From Hymenobacter sp. ISL-91 (GTDB taxonomy: Bacteria; Bacteroidota; Bacteroidia; Cytophagales; Hymenobacteraceae), in assembly GCF_018613725.1 (NCBI RefSeq), contig NZ_JAGGPS010000033.1, positions 1 through 53,120 on the forward strand: 53,120 nucleotides of DNA, given 5' to 3'. A program made the position numbers and the translations under genes. Below are positions 1-7,620 of the stretch, in pieces (within the stretch, counting starts at the first letter, position 1; each line of letters starts with the position of its first letter). The notes under the pieces were generated by a model. The model had not been told where the DNA came from and did no database searches. It saw only the letters and a program-made list of their open reading frames with translations.

Positions 1-901
1 CCACCACGAAGCGCACGTAGGCTGTGCAGCGCTGCTTGCCGTAATCGTAGCCTTTCTGGAGCTGCTGGGCCAGCGCAGGCCAGTCGGAGTAGTCCCAGAT
101 GCCGTAGGTGTTCACGCCCTCCATTTCCAGCATGTAGCGCTTGTCGTGCTGGGCCAGCGCATCGGCGATGTTGCGCCCGTTGTAGCGCCCGCCCACGAAG
201 CTCAGGCAGTCCACGGCGTTGTTTCTGACCAGCACGTCGCTCAGCTCGCCGCCCGAGCCGCTGACCAGCGTCACGGGCAGCCCGCAGCGGCGGGCAATGG
301 CGAAGGTCAGGCTCAGCGAGATAAAGCCGCCGTCGGTGGGCGTTTTGGCAATGACCGCGTTGCCGCACAACGCCTGCACCAGCACGGCGTGCAGCAGCAC
401 CGACATGGGGTAGTTCCAGGAGGCAATGTTGCTGACCAGGCCCAGCGGCGTGCGCTTGCCCAGCATGCCCTCTATGTTATCCACGTACCACTGCACGCCG
501 TCAATGGCGCGGTCGATGTCGGTGAAGCCGAGCTTATAGGTTTTGCCGATTTCCCACATCAGCAGCTTGCCCACCAGCTCGACGTGGGGCAGCAGCTGGC
601 TCAGGCAGTCCTGCACCCGGCGCTTGCGCTCGTCCAGGTCGGTGGCGGCCCAGGCGGCGGCTTCGGCCTTGGCCGCCTGCACGGCGCGCAAAGCGGTGGC
701 CTCGTCGAGCATGGGCAACTGGCCGATTACGCTGCCATCAATGGGCGAAACGAAGTCGCGGGGCTGGCCCGGGGCCTGCCAGCGGCCTTCCATCAGGTTG
801 AGAAAGCCGCGGCCGTCGGGCGTGAAGATTTCGGGCGCGGCGGCTTTGGTCTGGGCCAGCAGGTGGGCGAACTCGACCTGGGGAGAAACGATTTTCGGCA
901 T
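1..901 (-). CDS. Aldehyde dehydrogenase family protein, 3' end beyond window
   Basis: About 300 residues are visible, starting with MPKIVSPQVEF at the ATG at 899-901; no stop is reached, so the C-terminal part lies outside the window. The NAD-dependent aldehyde dehydrogenase fold shows in the SWNYP motif (usual WNFP), the AVIAKTP cofactor-binding stretch, an LEMEG glutamate motif and a KQRCTA segment that carries the probable catalytic Cys close to the window edge. The usual FTGS and LELGGK motifs read FVGG and LEMEGVN, so this is a divergent member and its substrate cannot be named. It is the last visible gene of the leftward uronate array, 126 bp after fbp. A role in oxidising an aldehyde made during sugar catabolism is inference only. 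Family confidence is high. Confidence 0.85.
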   Translation of the reverse strand, partial: MPKIVSPQVEFAHLLAQTKAAAPEIFTPDGRGFLNLMEGRWQAPGQPRDFVSPIDGSVIGQLPMLDEATALRAVQAAKAEAAAWAATDLDERKRRVQDCLSQLLPHVELVGKLLMWEIGKTYKLGFTDIDRAIDGVQWYVDNIEGMLGKRTPLGLVSNIASWNYPMSVLLHAVLVQALCGNAVIAKTPTDGGFISLSLTFAIARRCGLPVTLVSGSGGELSDVLVRNNAVDCLSFVGGRYNGRNIADALAQHDKRYMLEMEGVNTYGIWDYSDWPALAQQLQKGYDYGKQRCTAYVRFVV

Positions 902-1027
902 AACGAAGGAAGGAGGTACGATTTTAAGCAGCGCGGCGCACTGCTATTGGTAAGCAAGAACTTAACCGGGTGCGCTTCGGCCACTTCTGTCACGTCCGGC
1001 ACAGGAGCCACGCGGCCAGCGCATCGT

Positions 1028-2038
1028 TTAGACCGTGGGCGGTGCTTGGGCCAGCAAGCTGGTCATCAACTCCGGGGAGCCCACATACAGGGGGCTGCGC
1101 TGGTGAAAATCGACGGGCACTAGGTCCAGCATGGGGCCCTGCCCGGTTTCGGCCCGGCCCCCGGCCTGCTCGATAAGCAAGGCCAGCGGGAAGTTCTCAT
1201 AAAGCACGCGCAGCTTGCCCTGGGGGTTTTTGGCCGTGGGCGGGTACAGGTAGATGCCGCCCGTAAACAGGTTGCGGTGGTAATCGGCTACCAGCGAGCC
1301 CACGTAGCGCCCGCTCATGCGCTGCTGTTTGCAGCGGGTGAGAAAGGCGCGCACGTAGTCGGGGTAGTCGAACCAGTGCCCCTCGTTGCAGCTGAACACC
1401 GGACCGGTGGCCGGAATCCTGATGTTGGGGTGCGAGAGGAAGAATTCGCCCAACGAGTTTTCGTAGGTGAAGCCCACCACGCCGTGGCCGGTGGTATACA
1501 CGAGCATGGTGCTGGTGCCGTACAGGATGTAGCCCGCCGCTATCTGGGCCCGCCCGCCCTGCAGAAAGTCGGCCCGCGTGGCCGGCCCGCCCACGGCCGA
1601 CACGCGGCGGTAGATGCTGAAGATGGTGCCGATGCTCACGTTCACATCGATGTTGCTCGAACCGTCGAGCGGGTCCATGGCCACCACGTAGCGGCCCTTG
1701 GTGTTGCCGGTCTGGATGATGTCGTCCTCTTCCTCCGAGAGGATGGCGCAGGCCTCGCCCCCGTTGCGCAGGGCCCGGATGAAACGGATGTTGGCCTCCA
1801 CATCGAGGCGCTGCTGCTGCTCGCCCTGCACGTTTTGCTGGCCCATGCGGCCCAGAATGCCCGTCAGGCCCGCCCGGTTCACGTCGCGGTGCACGATTTT
1901 GCCCGCCAGCGCCAGGTCGCGTAGCAGCTGGCTCAGCTCGCCGGTGGCGTAGGCAAACTCGGCCTGGGCGCGCATGATGTAGCGGTCCAGCGTTGTGCCC
2001 ACGGGTTGGGCCAGCGTGTTTTCGGAGGTCAGATTCAT
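1028..2038 (-). CDS. fbp: Class I fructose-1,6-bisphosphatase
   Basis: The 336-residue cytosolic enzyme hydrolyses fructose-1,6-bisphosphate to fructose-6-phosphate, the committed gluconeogenic step. The metal and substrate motif DPLDGSSNID is at about residues 122-131, with the acidic SEEED loop just before it at 101-105. The length is normal for the bacterial class I family. It sits in the same leftward array as the uronate genes, 109 bp after the DUF4440 gene. Uronate catabolism ends in pyruvate and glyceraldehyde-3-phosphate, so hexose phosphates must be made by gluconeogenesis, which gives this position metabolic sense. Co-transcription is inferred from direction and spacing only. Confidence 0.96.
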   Translation of the reverse strand: MNLTSENTLAQPVGTTLDRYIMRAQAEFAYATGELSQLLRDLALAGKIVHRDVNRAGLTGILGRMGQQNVQGEQQQRLDVEANIRFIRALRNGGEACAILSEEEDDIIQTGNTKGRYVVAMDPLDGSSNIDVNVSIGTIFSIYRRVSAVGGPATRADFLQGGRAQIAAGYILYGTSTMLVYTTGHGVVGFTYENSLGEFFLSHPNIRIPATGPVFSCNEGHWFDYPDYVRAFLTRCKQQRMSGRYVGSLVADYHRNLFTGGIYLYPPTAKNPQGKLRVLYENFPLALLIEQAGGRAETGQGPMLDLVPVDFHQRSPLYVGSPELMTSLLAQAPPTV

Positions 2039-2147
2039 GCGCGAAACGGGTTCAGAATGCCTGTCAGCTCTCGTGGGCCAACACCAATAGAGTCGGCTGG
2101 TGCCTTGGTATTACTCCTCAGCAAGCCGACCGGAGCAGGCCGCGAGC

Positions 2148-2618
2148 CTAGCCTTTGCTGTCGGGTTGCTTCTGGCTCTGCCAGAGCACCACCTGCCAGC
2201 CTTTTTTCGGGTCCTTGATCTGCACTACCACGTATTTGAGGTGGGCCAGGTTAGCCGAGCCGTCGGGCTTGTTGGGCAGCGTGATGGTAATGGTGCCGTT
2301 GACGACGGCGGTGCGGCCCTGGTTGTAGGCGCGCACGGTCAGGGCTTCCACGTCAATTTTGTCGTACTGGCTCTTACCGTCGCGGATGCTTTGCAGGTAG
2401 TCGGGCTTGCCGTTCTGCTTGCCGTTGGCGTGGGTGTAGATGAGGTCGTCGGCGAAGGCCTGTTCGAGGTAGGCAAAGTCCTTGCTCACCTGGGCGGCAA
2501 AGCGGCGGCGCTCCAGCGCTTCCACCTCGCGGGCCGCGGCCACGTCTTTTTTAGATTGAGCAAAGGCGAGGGCGGGCAGCCATAGCAGCAGCGCCAGCAG
2601 AAAACGAATCAGTTTCAT
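2148..2618 (-). CDS. Secreted DUF4440/SnoaL-like (NTF2-fold) small protein
   Basis: The 156-residue protein starts with a clear signal peptide (MKLIRFLLALLLWLPALAFA, cleavage near residue 20), so it is probably periplasmic. The rest resembles the NTF2-like DUF4440 pattern: an N-terminal helix rich in charged residues, then FAYLEQAFADDLIYTHANG, then beta strands including TAVVNGTITI and a Trp-rich end (GWQVVLWQSQ). The family includes small binding proteins and some enzymes, so no reaction can be assigned. It lies 20 bp downstream of the hexuronate transporter gene and is almost certainly co-transcribed with it, which hints at a link with sugar acid uptake. That link is inference. Confidence 0.8.
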   Translation of the reverse strand: MKLIRFLLALLLWLPALAFAQSKKDVAAAREVEALERRRFAAQVSKDFAYLEQAFADDLIYTHANGKQNGKPDYLQSIRDGKSQYDKIDVEALTVRAYNQGRTAVVNGTITITLPNKPDGSANLAHLKYVVVQIKDPKKGWQVVLWQSQKQPDSKG

Positions 2619-2638
2619 AATTCAGAAAGAACAAGGGG

Positions 2639-4000
2639 TTAACGGCTGGCCGGCGCCTCATCGAGGTTCACTTTCTCCATGCGCGGGGCGAAGGCCTGCA
2701 TCAGCACCCAGGCCAGCAGGTAGGCGCCGCCGCAAATCCAGAACATGAGGTAGTAGGCGTGGTCGAGCTGGCCGATGCTTTCGTAGTGCACAAACATGCG
2801 CTTCTGCACCAGGGCCGAGAGCAGGATGCCGCCCAGTCCGCCGGCCATGCCCCCGATGCCCGTCACCGAACCCACGGCCCGCTTCGGGAACATATCGGAC
2901 ACGGTGGTGAAGATGTTGGCGCTCCAGGCCTGGTGGGCCGCCGCGGCCAGGCCAATCACGAGCACGGCCAGCCACATGTTCACCTGCCCCAAACGCTGGG
3001 CAAACACAATCGGCAGCACGCAGAAGGCAATCAGCAGCATGCTCAGCTGGCGGGCCCGGAAAGGGGCCATGCCGCTCTTAATCAGCCGTAGCGGAATCCA
3101 GCCCCCGCCCACGCTGCCTACGCTCGAGAGCACGTACACCAGGGCCACCGGCAGGGCAATATCGGTGCCCGTCAGCCCGTATTGCTTGGTAAGAAAATCG
3201 GGCAGCCAGAACAGGTAGAACCACCAGATGGGGTCGGTCAGGAACTTGCCAAACACGAAGGCGTAGGTCTGCCGGTAGGTCAGCAGCTTAAACCACGACA
3301 CCTTGGGCTGCACTTCCACGCCGGCCAGGGCCGGCTCATCGTCGGAGGTGATGTAGTCGAACTCGGCCTGGCTGAGGCGGGCCTGGCGGGCGGGCACTTC
3401 GTAGTAGATAAACCACAGAATCAGCCACACAAAGCCCAGCGCGCCGGTGATGATGAAGGCCCACTGCCAGCCCAGCGTTTCGGCAATGAGCGGCACGGTA
3501 AGCGGAGCCAGAATGGCGCCCACGTTCGAGCCCGAGTTGAAAATACCCGTGGCCAAAGCCCGCTCCTTCTGCGGAAACCACTCGGCCGTGGCCTTGATGG
3601 CGGCCGGGAAGTTACCGGCTTCCGTGACGCCCAGTGCCGCCCGCGCCACCGAAAAGCCCAGCGTGCTGCTTACCAGCGCGTGGCCGATGGCGGCCAGGCT
3701 CCACAGAAACGTAGCCAGTGCGTAGCCCAGCTTGGTGCCCAGCTTATCAACGATGCGGCCCGCCCCAAGCATGCCCAGCGAGTAGGCCACCTTGAAGGCA
3801 ATTTCGATGTTGGCGTAGTCGCCCGCGTTCCAGCCGAAGATCTTCTCGAGGTAGGGCTTGAGCAGCGAAATAACGGCCCGGTCGAGGTAGTTGACGGTGG
3901 TGGCAAAGAAGATGAGCGCGCAAATCGTCCAGCGGTAGCGGCCCATGCCGGCAGACTGAATGCCGCCGGGCGGGGATATGGGAGAAGCGGTCGGGAGCAT
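2639..4000 (-). CDS. exuT: MFS hexuronate transporter (ExuT-like, ACS family)
   Basis: The 453-residue inner-membrane transporter belongs to the major facilitator superfamily and should import galacturonate or glucuronate. It begins with a TM segment containing TTVNYLDR and has the ACS-family signature around GVTEAGNFPAAIKATAEWF, followed by the NSGSNVGAILAP region, as in E. coli ExuT. About twelve hydrophobic segments are visible. The start at 4000 gives an 18-residue N-terminal extension; MGRYRW at 3946 is an alternative start. It stands between the KDPG aldolase gene and a small secreted protein in the uronate array, which supports hexuronate as substrate. Which uronate is preferred is not visible from sequence. 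Confidence 0.9.
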   Translation of the reverse strand: MLPTASPISPPGGIQSAGMGRYRWTICALIFFATTVNYLDRAVISLLKPYLEKIFGWNAGDYANIEIAFKVAYSLGMLGAGRIVDKLGTKLGYALATFLWSLAAIGHALVSSTLGFSVARAALGVTEAGNFPAAIKATAEWFPQKERALATGIFNSGSNVGAILAPLTVPLIAETLGWQWAFIITGALGFVWLILWFIYYEVPARQARLSQAEFDYITSDDEPALAGVEVQPKVSWFKLLTYRQTYAFVFGKFLTDPIWWFYLFWLPDFLTKQYGLTGTDIALPVALVYVLSSVGSVGGGWIPLRLIKSGMAPFRARQLSMLLIAFCVLPIVFAQRLGQVNMWLAVLVIGLAAAAHQAWSANIFTTVSDMFPKRAVGSVTGIGGMAGGLGGILLSALVQKRMFVHYESIGQLDHAYYLMFWICGGAYLLAWVLMQAFAPRMEKVNLDEAPASR

Positions 4001-4070
4001 GAGCAGCGGGAATTCGGAGTGGGAAATAGCAGTAGCAGCGGCGGCAGGTTATGCCGGACGGGGTGGCCGG

Positions 4071-4724
4071 TCAGGCATGTTGGGGCGGCACGAAGGTCAG
4101 CAGTTGGGCCACAAGCTGGCGCAGGTGGGCGGGGTCGTCGTTTTTGAACAGCTGCGAGCCCAGGCCTACCACGTTCACGCCCGCCCCGAACCACTCGCGC
4201 AGGCTGGCCTGGGTGGGCTCCACGCCGCCGGTCACCATCAAGGGCACGGTGGGCATCGGCCCGCGCAGGCTTTTAATGAAGCCGGGCCCGAGCACGTTGC
4301 CGGGAAAAATCTTCACGACGGCCGCACCCAGTTGGGTGGCCTCGTACACTTCGCGCACCGTCATGGCGCCGGGCAGCCAGGGCGTTTGGTGGCGGGCGCA
4401 AGCCTCGGCCACCTCGGCCGTCAGGCAGGGTTGCACCACGAAGTCGGCGCCGGCGGCCAGAAACCGTTCGGCCTCGGCAGCGGTGTAAATCGTGCCGATG
4501 CCAAGCAGCATCTCCGGGCAGCTTTCGCGCACGAAGGCCATCAGTTGCTCGAACACGCCCAGGGCCTGGGGCCCGCGGTTGGTGAACTCGAACACGCGCA
4601 GGCCGCCCTCGTAGCAGGCCTGCACCACGCGCCGGGCGTAGGCGGCCTCGGCGTGGTAGAACACCGGCACCACCGGGTAGCGCAGCAGCGTGGTCAGAAC
4701 GTGGTTGGCAGAGAAACGAGGCAT
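4071..4724 (-). CDS. kdgA: 2-keto-3-deoxy-6-phosphogluconate aldolase
   Basis: The 217-residue cytosolic class I aldolase splits KDPG into pyruvate and glyceraldehyde-3-phosphate, the last step of uronate breakdown. The Schiff-base lysine is K138 in VVKIFPG, and the catalytic glutamate is E46 in FEFTNRG. GIGTI at 76-80 and the VTGGV phosphate-binding turn are also present. Length fits the Eda family. It lies 70 bp upstream of the exuT gene and downstream of kdgK, its substrate supplier. The 128-bp gap to kdgK contains hairpin-forming AGCTGTTAGC repeats, which may reduce read-through. Confidence 0.95.
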   Translation of the reverse strand: MPRFSANHVLTTLLRYPVVPVFYHAEAAYARRVVQACYEGGLRVFEFTNRGPQALGVFEQLMAFVRESCPEMLLGIGTIYTAAEAERFLAAGADFVVQPCLTAEVAEACARHQTPWLPGAMTVREVYEATQLGAAVVKIFPGNVLGPGFIKSLRGPMPTVPLMVTGGVEPTQASLREWFGAGVNVVGLGSQLFKNDDPAHLRQLVAQLLTFVPPQHA

Positions 4725-4729
4725 GTTTT

Positions 4730-4844
4730 TTAGCTGTTAGCTGACAGCCATTAGCTGTTAGCTTTTTTGTGGATTGATGAGGTATAGTAAGTGTTGGGGG
4801 TAGAACGAAAAAGCTAACAGCTAACAGCCATCAGCTAATAGCTC
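4730..4844. repeat. AGCTGTTAGC-type hairpin repeats between kdgK and kdgA
   Basis: Two blocks made of TAGCTGTTAGCTGACAGC-like words lie at about 4730-4765 and 4810-4844 in largely inverted orientation, with T-rich and A-rich inner flanks. A related tandem tract of AGCTGTT occurs at 9295-9318. They fill most of the intergenic space and could act as an attenuator or mRNA-stabilising hairpin; function is not shown. Confidence 0.7.
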
Positions 4845-4852
4845 AGAAAAAG

Positions 4853-5863
4853 CTACCGCAGCAGCCGGCCCGAGGTGTTGCCGGCCACAATGTGGTCGAC
4901 TTCGGCGGCCGTCACGAGGTTGATGTCGCCGGCAATGGTGTGCTTGAGGGCCGAGGCGGCCGTAGCAAAAGTCAGCGCTTCGGGCAGCGCCAGACCCGTC
5001 AGCTGGCCGTAAATGAAGCCCGAGATAAACGAGTCGCCCCCACCAATGCGGTCGACGACGGGGTTGATGTCGAAAAAGTCGGTTTCGTGGTAGCGGCCCT
5101 CGGCGTAGGCGATGCCCTTGATGCGCTCATGCGAGGCGCTTTGCGTGTCGCGGCGGGTGGCAATGACCTGCCGGATATTGGGGAAGCGCGCCATCAGCTG
5201 CTCGCTCATTGATACGAAGCTGTTGTCGGCCCCGGGCTCGGGCCGGATGCCGAACAAGTCTTCCGCGTCGCCCTTGGTGCACACGACCAGGTCGCAGCCC
5301 GCTACCAGCGTCGGCATTACGTCCTGGGCGCGCTGGCCGTACTGCCACAGGTTGCGGCGGTAGTTCACGTCGGCCGACACGGTGAGGCCCCGGGCGCGGG
5401 CAGCGGCAATGGCCTCGCCGGTAGCCTGGGCCGCGGAGGCCGAAATGGCGGGCGTAATGCCGGTCCAGTGCAGCCACTGTGCGTTCTGCAGAATCTCATC
5501 CCAGGCAAACCACTCGGGTTGCAGGTGGGCAAAGGCCGAGCCGGCGCGGTCGTAGACGATGCGGCTGGCGCGCAGCGAGGCGCCCACTTCCAGAAAGTAC
5601 AGGCCCAGCCGCTCGCCCCGGAACACGCAGTGCTGCATATCCACGCCGTGGCCGCGGAAGTGCTGCGCCGCCGCCTGGCCCACGGCGTTGTCGGGAAAGC
5701 AGCCCACGTGCGCGGCCGGCACGCCCAGGTGGGCCAGCCCGGCCGCCACGTTGGCGTCGCCCCCGCCGTAGGTCACGTCCAGCGAGCCGGCCTGCGCCAG
5801 CCGCTGGTGGAGCGGCGGCGAGAGGCGCATCATGATTTCACCAAACGTAACAACTTGTTTCAT
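4853..5863 (-). CDS. kdgK: 2-keto-3-deoxygluconate kinase (PfkB family)
   Basis: The 336-residue cytosolic kinase phosphorylates 2-keto-3-deoxygluconate to KDPG using ATP. The N-terminal VTFGEIMMRL strand and the GGGDANVAAGLAHLG sugar-binding glycine motif mark the PfkB/ribokinase family. The C-terminal signature IGGGDSFISGF carries the catalytic aspartate near residue 276. Neighbours settle the substrate: both pathway arms in this array produce 2-keto-3-deoxygluconate and the next gene is the KDPG aldolase. A 222-bp gap with a long hairpin repeat separates it from the upstream uxaC. Confidence 0.94.
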   Translation of the reverse strand: MKQVVTFGEIMMRLSPPLHQRLAQAGSLDVTYGGGDANVAAGLAHLGVPAAHVGCFPDNAVGQAAAQHFRGHGVDMQHCVFRGERLGLYFLEVGASLRASRIVYDRAGSAFAHLQPEWFAWDEILQNAQWLHWTGITPAISASAAQATGEAIAAARARGLTVSADVNYRRNLWQYGQRAQDVMPTLVAGCDLVVCTKGDAEDLFGIRPEPGADNSFVSMSEQLMARFPNIRQVIATRRDTQSASHERIKGIAYAEGRYHETDFFDINPVVDRIGGGDSFISGFIYGQLTGLALPEALTFATAASALKHTIAGDINLVTAAEVDHIVAGNTSGRLLR

Positions 5864-5937
5864 GGCGGGGAATTGGGGGCTGGTGGGTTTGGGATGAGAG
5901 GGTTCAGGCAGGCTAAAGAAACTGGTTACAAGAACGT

Positions 5938-6052
5938 GTCATGCTGAGCGCAGCGGAGTGAAGTCGAAGCATCTCTACTGCAATGGTAATCCTGCCGACT
6001 GCAACGAAGCGGTAGAGATGCTTCGGCTCCGCTCCGCTGCGCTCAGCATGAC
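5938..6052. repeat. Long inverted repeat (GTCATGCTGAGCG family)
   Basis: Arms of 42 nt at 5938-5979 and 6011-6052 are complementary at 38 positions and begin and end with GTCATGCTGAGCGCAGCGG and its complement. A related element sharing the CGAAGCATCTCTAC core is at 50487-50590. Such REP- or MITE-like hairpins are dispersed in many Bacteroidota genomes. Here it separates uxaC from kdgK and could act as a transcription attenuator within the array. Confidence 0.85.
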
Positions 6053-6085
6053 GCTGCTCTTATCAGCATGACACAAGTTTCTTCT

Positions 6086-7522
6086 CTACACCTCCGCCGC
6101 TGCTTCCTTCACGGCTACCTTTTCGAAGCCAAAATAGGCTTCGGCGTTGTGGTAGCAGATGTTCTGAACGATGCTGCCGAGCAGTTCCAGGTCTTCGGGC
6201 AGCTCGCCGTTTTCCACGTCGGTGCCCAGCAGGTTGCAGAGCACGCGGCGGAAATACTCGTGGCGCGGAAACGAGAGGAAGCTCCGCGAATCGGTGAGCA
6301 TGCCCACGAAGCGGCTCAGCAGGCCCATGTTGCTCAGGGCATTGAGCTGCTTTTCCATACCGTCCTTCTGGTCGAGAAACCACCAGCCCGAGCCGAACTG
6401 CACCTTGCCGGCCACCGAGCCATCGTTGAAGTTGCCCACCATCGTGGCCACCAGCTCATTGTCGGCGGGGTTGAGGTTGTAGAGGATGGTTTTGGCCAGC
6501 TTGTCCTGCTCGTCGAGGCGGTTGAGGAAGCGCGACAGGGCGCGGCCCTGCGCAAAGTCGCCGATGGAGTCCCAGCCGGTGTCGGGGCCGAGCTGGCGCA
6601 GCATGCGGGCATTGTTGTTGCGCAGCGCCCCGAGGTGGTACTGCTGGGTCCAGCCCTTCTCCCAGTCCAACTCAGCCAGCAGCACCAGCAGACCCGATTT
6701 GAGCGTGATGACTTCCGCTTCCGTCAGCTCCTGGCCGCCGCGCACCTTCGCAAACAGCTCGCGCAGCTGGGCCGGGGTGTAGTCGGCGGCGTAAATCTGC
6801 TCCAGGCCGTGGTCGGAGAGGCGGCAGCCAAGGGCGGCGAAGTAGTCGTGGCGGTTGCGCAGGGCCGTTTCCAGGTCGGCGTAGGTACGGATATCGACGG
6901 CCGCCGCGGTGCCCAGCTTGTCGAGGTAGGCGTTGTAGGTGGTGGCATCCTCCACGGCCATGGCCTTGTCGGGCCGGAAGGTGGGCAGCACCTGCACCTC
7001 GAAGCTGCTGGCAGCCAGCGCGCGGTGGTATTCCAGCGAATCGATGGGGTCGTCGGTGGTGCAGAGCACCCGCACGTTCATCTTGCGCAGCAGGCGCTGC
7101 ACCGAGTATTCGGGCGTGCGCAGCAGCGCGTTGCACTGGTCATATATGCGGCGGGCGCTGTCGGCGTTCAGCAGCTCCGTGATGCCGAAGTAGCGCTGCA
7201 ACTCCAGGTGCGTCCAGTGGTAGAGCGGGTTGCGCACGGTCTGGGGCACGGTTGCGGCCCATTTCTCAAACTTCTCCCAGTCGGAGGCGTCGCCGGTGAT
7301 GAAGCGCTCGGGCACGCCGTTGGTGCGCATGGCCCGCCACTTGTAATGGTCGCCGTAGAGCCAGACCTGGGTGATGTTGTCGAACTGCCGGTTTTGGGCA
7401 ATTTGCTCGGGCAGCAGGTGGTTGTGGTAGTCGATGATGGGCATGGGTGCCGCGTACGCGTGGTAAAGCGTGCGGGCCGTAGCCGTCCGGAGCAGGAAAT
7501 CCTCGTTGAGAAAGGGCTTCAT
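6086..7522 (-). CDS. uxaC: Uronate isomerase
   Basis: The 478-residue cytosolic enzyme isomerises D-galacturonate to D-tagaturonate (and D-glucuronate to D-fructuronate). It belongs to the amidohydrolase-like UxaC family; the N-terminal metal-binding motif DYHNHLLP is near residues 31-38, and GDHYKWRAMRTNGV is the conserved substrate-loop segment. Length is normal. It is followed by kdgK and preceded by uxaA and uxaB, which convert its product to 2-keto-3-deoxygluconate. The start at 7522 gives the expected N-terminus (MKPFLNEDFLL). A tandem duplication of a 14-bp AT-rich word lies just upstream. Confidence 0.96.
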   Translation of the reverse strand: MKPFLNEDFLLRTATARTLYHAYAAPMPIIDYHNHLLPEQIAQNRQFDNITQVWLYGDHYKWRAMRTNGVPERFITGDASDWEKFEKWAATVPQTVRNPLYHWTHLELQRYFGITELLNADSARRIYDQCNALLRTPEYSVQRLLRKMNVRVLCTTDDPIDSLEYHRALAASSFEVQVLPTFRPDKAMAVEDATTYNAYLDKLGTAAAVDIRTYADLETALRNRHDYFAALGCRLSDHGLEQIYAADYTPAQLRELFAKVRGGQELTEAEVITLKSGLLVLLAELDWEKGWTQQYHLGALRNNNARMLRQLGPDTGWDSIGDFAQGRALSRFLNRLDEQDKLAKTILYNLNPADNELVATMVGNFNDGSVAGKVQFGSGWWFLDQKDGMEKQLNALSNMGLLSRFVGMLTDSRSFLSFPRHEYFRRVLCNLLGTDVENGELPEDLELLGSIVQNICYHNAEAYFGFEKVAVKEAAAEV

Positions 7523-7526
7523 AGGG

Positions 7527-7554
7527 AATTAGTAATTAAGAATTAGTAATTAAG
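7527..7554. repeat. 14-bp AT-rich tandem duplication upstream of uxaC
   Basis: AATTAGTAATTAAG occurs twice in direct succession (7527-7540 and 7541-7554), ending 5-32 bp upstream of the uxaC start. Its base composition is strikingly AT-rich against the surrounding GC-rich coding DNA. It may lie in the translation initiation region; no function is shown. Confidence 0.75.
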
Positions 7555-7620
7555 AATTGATTGGTGCAAGCGCTGTTGCTGCTCTTTGGCGGCTGGCGCT
7601 TAGGTTCTTTCGTTTCTTAA

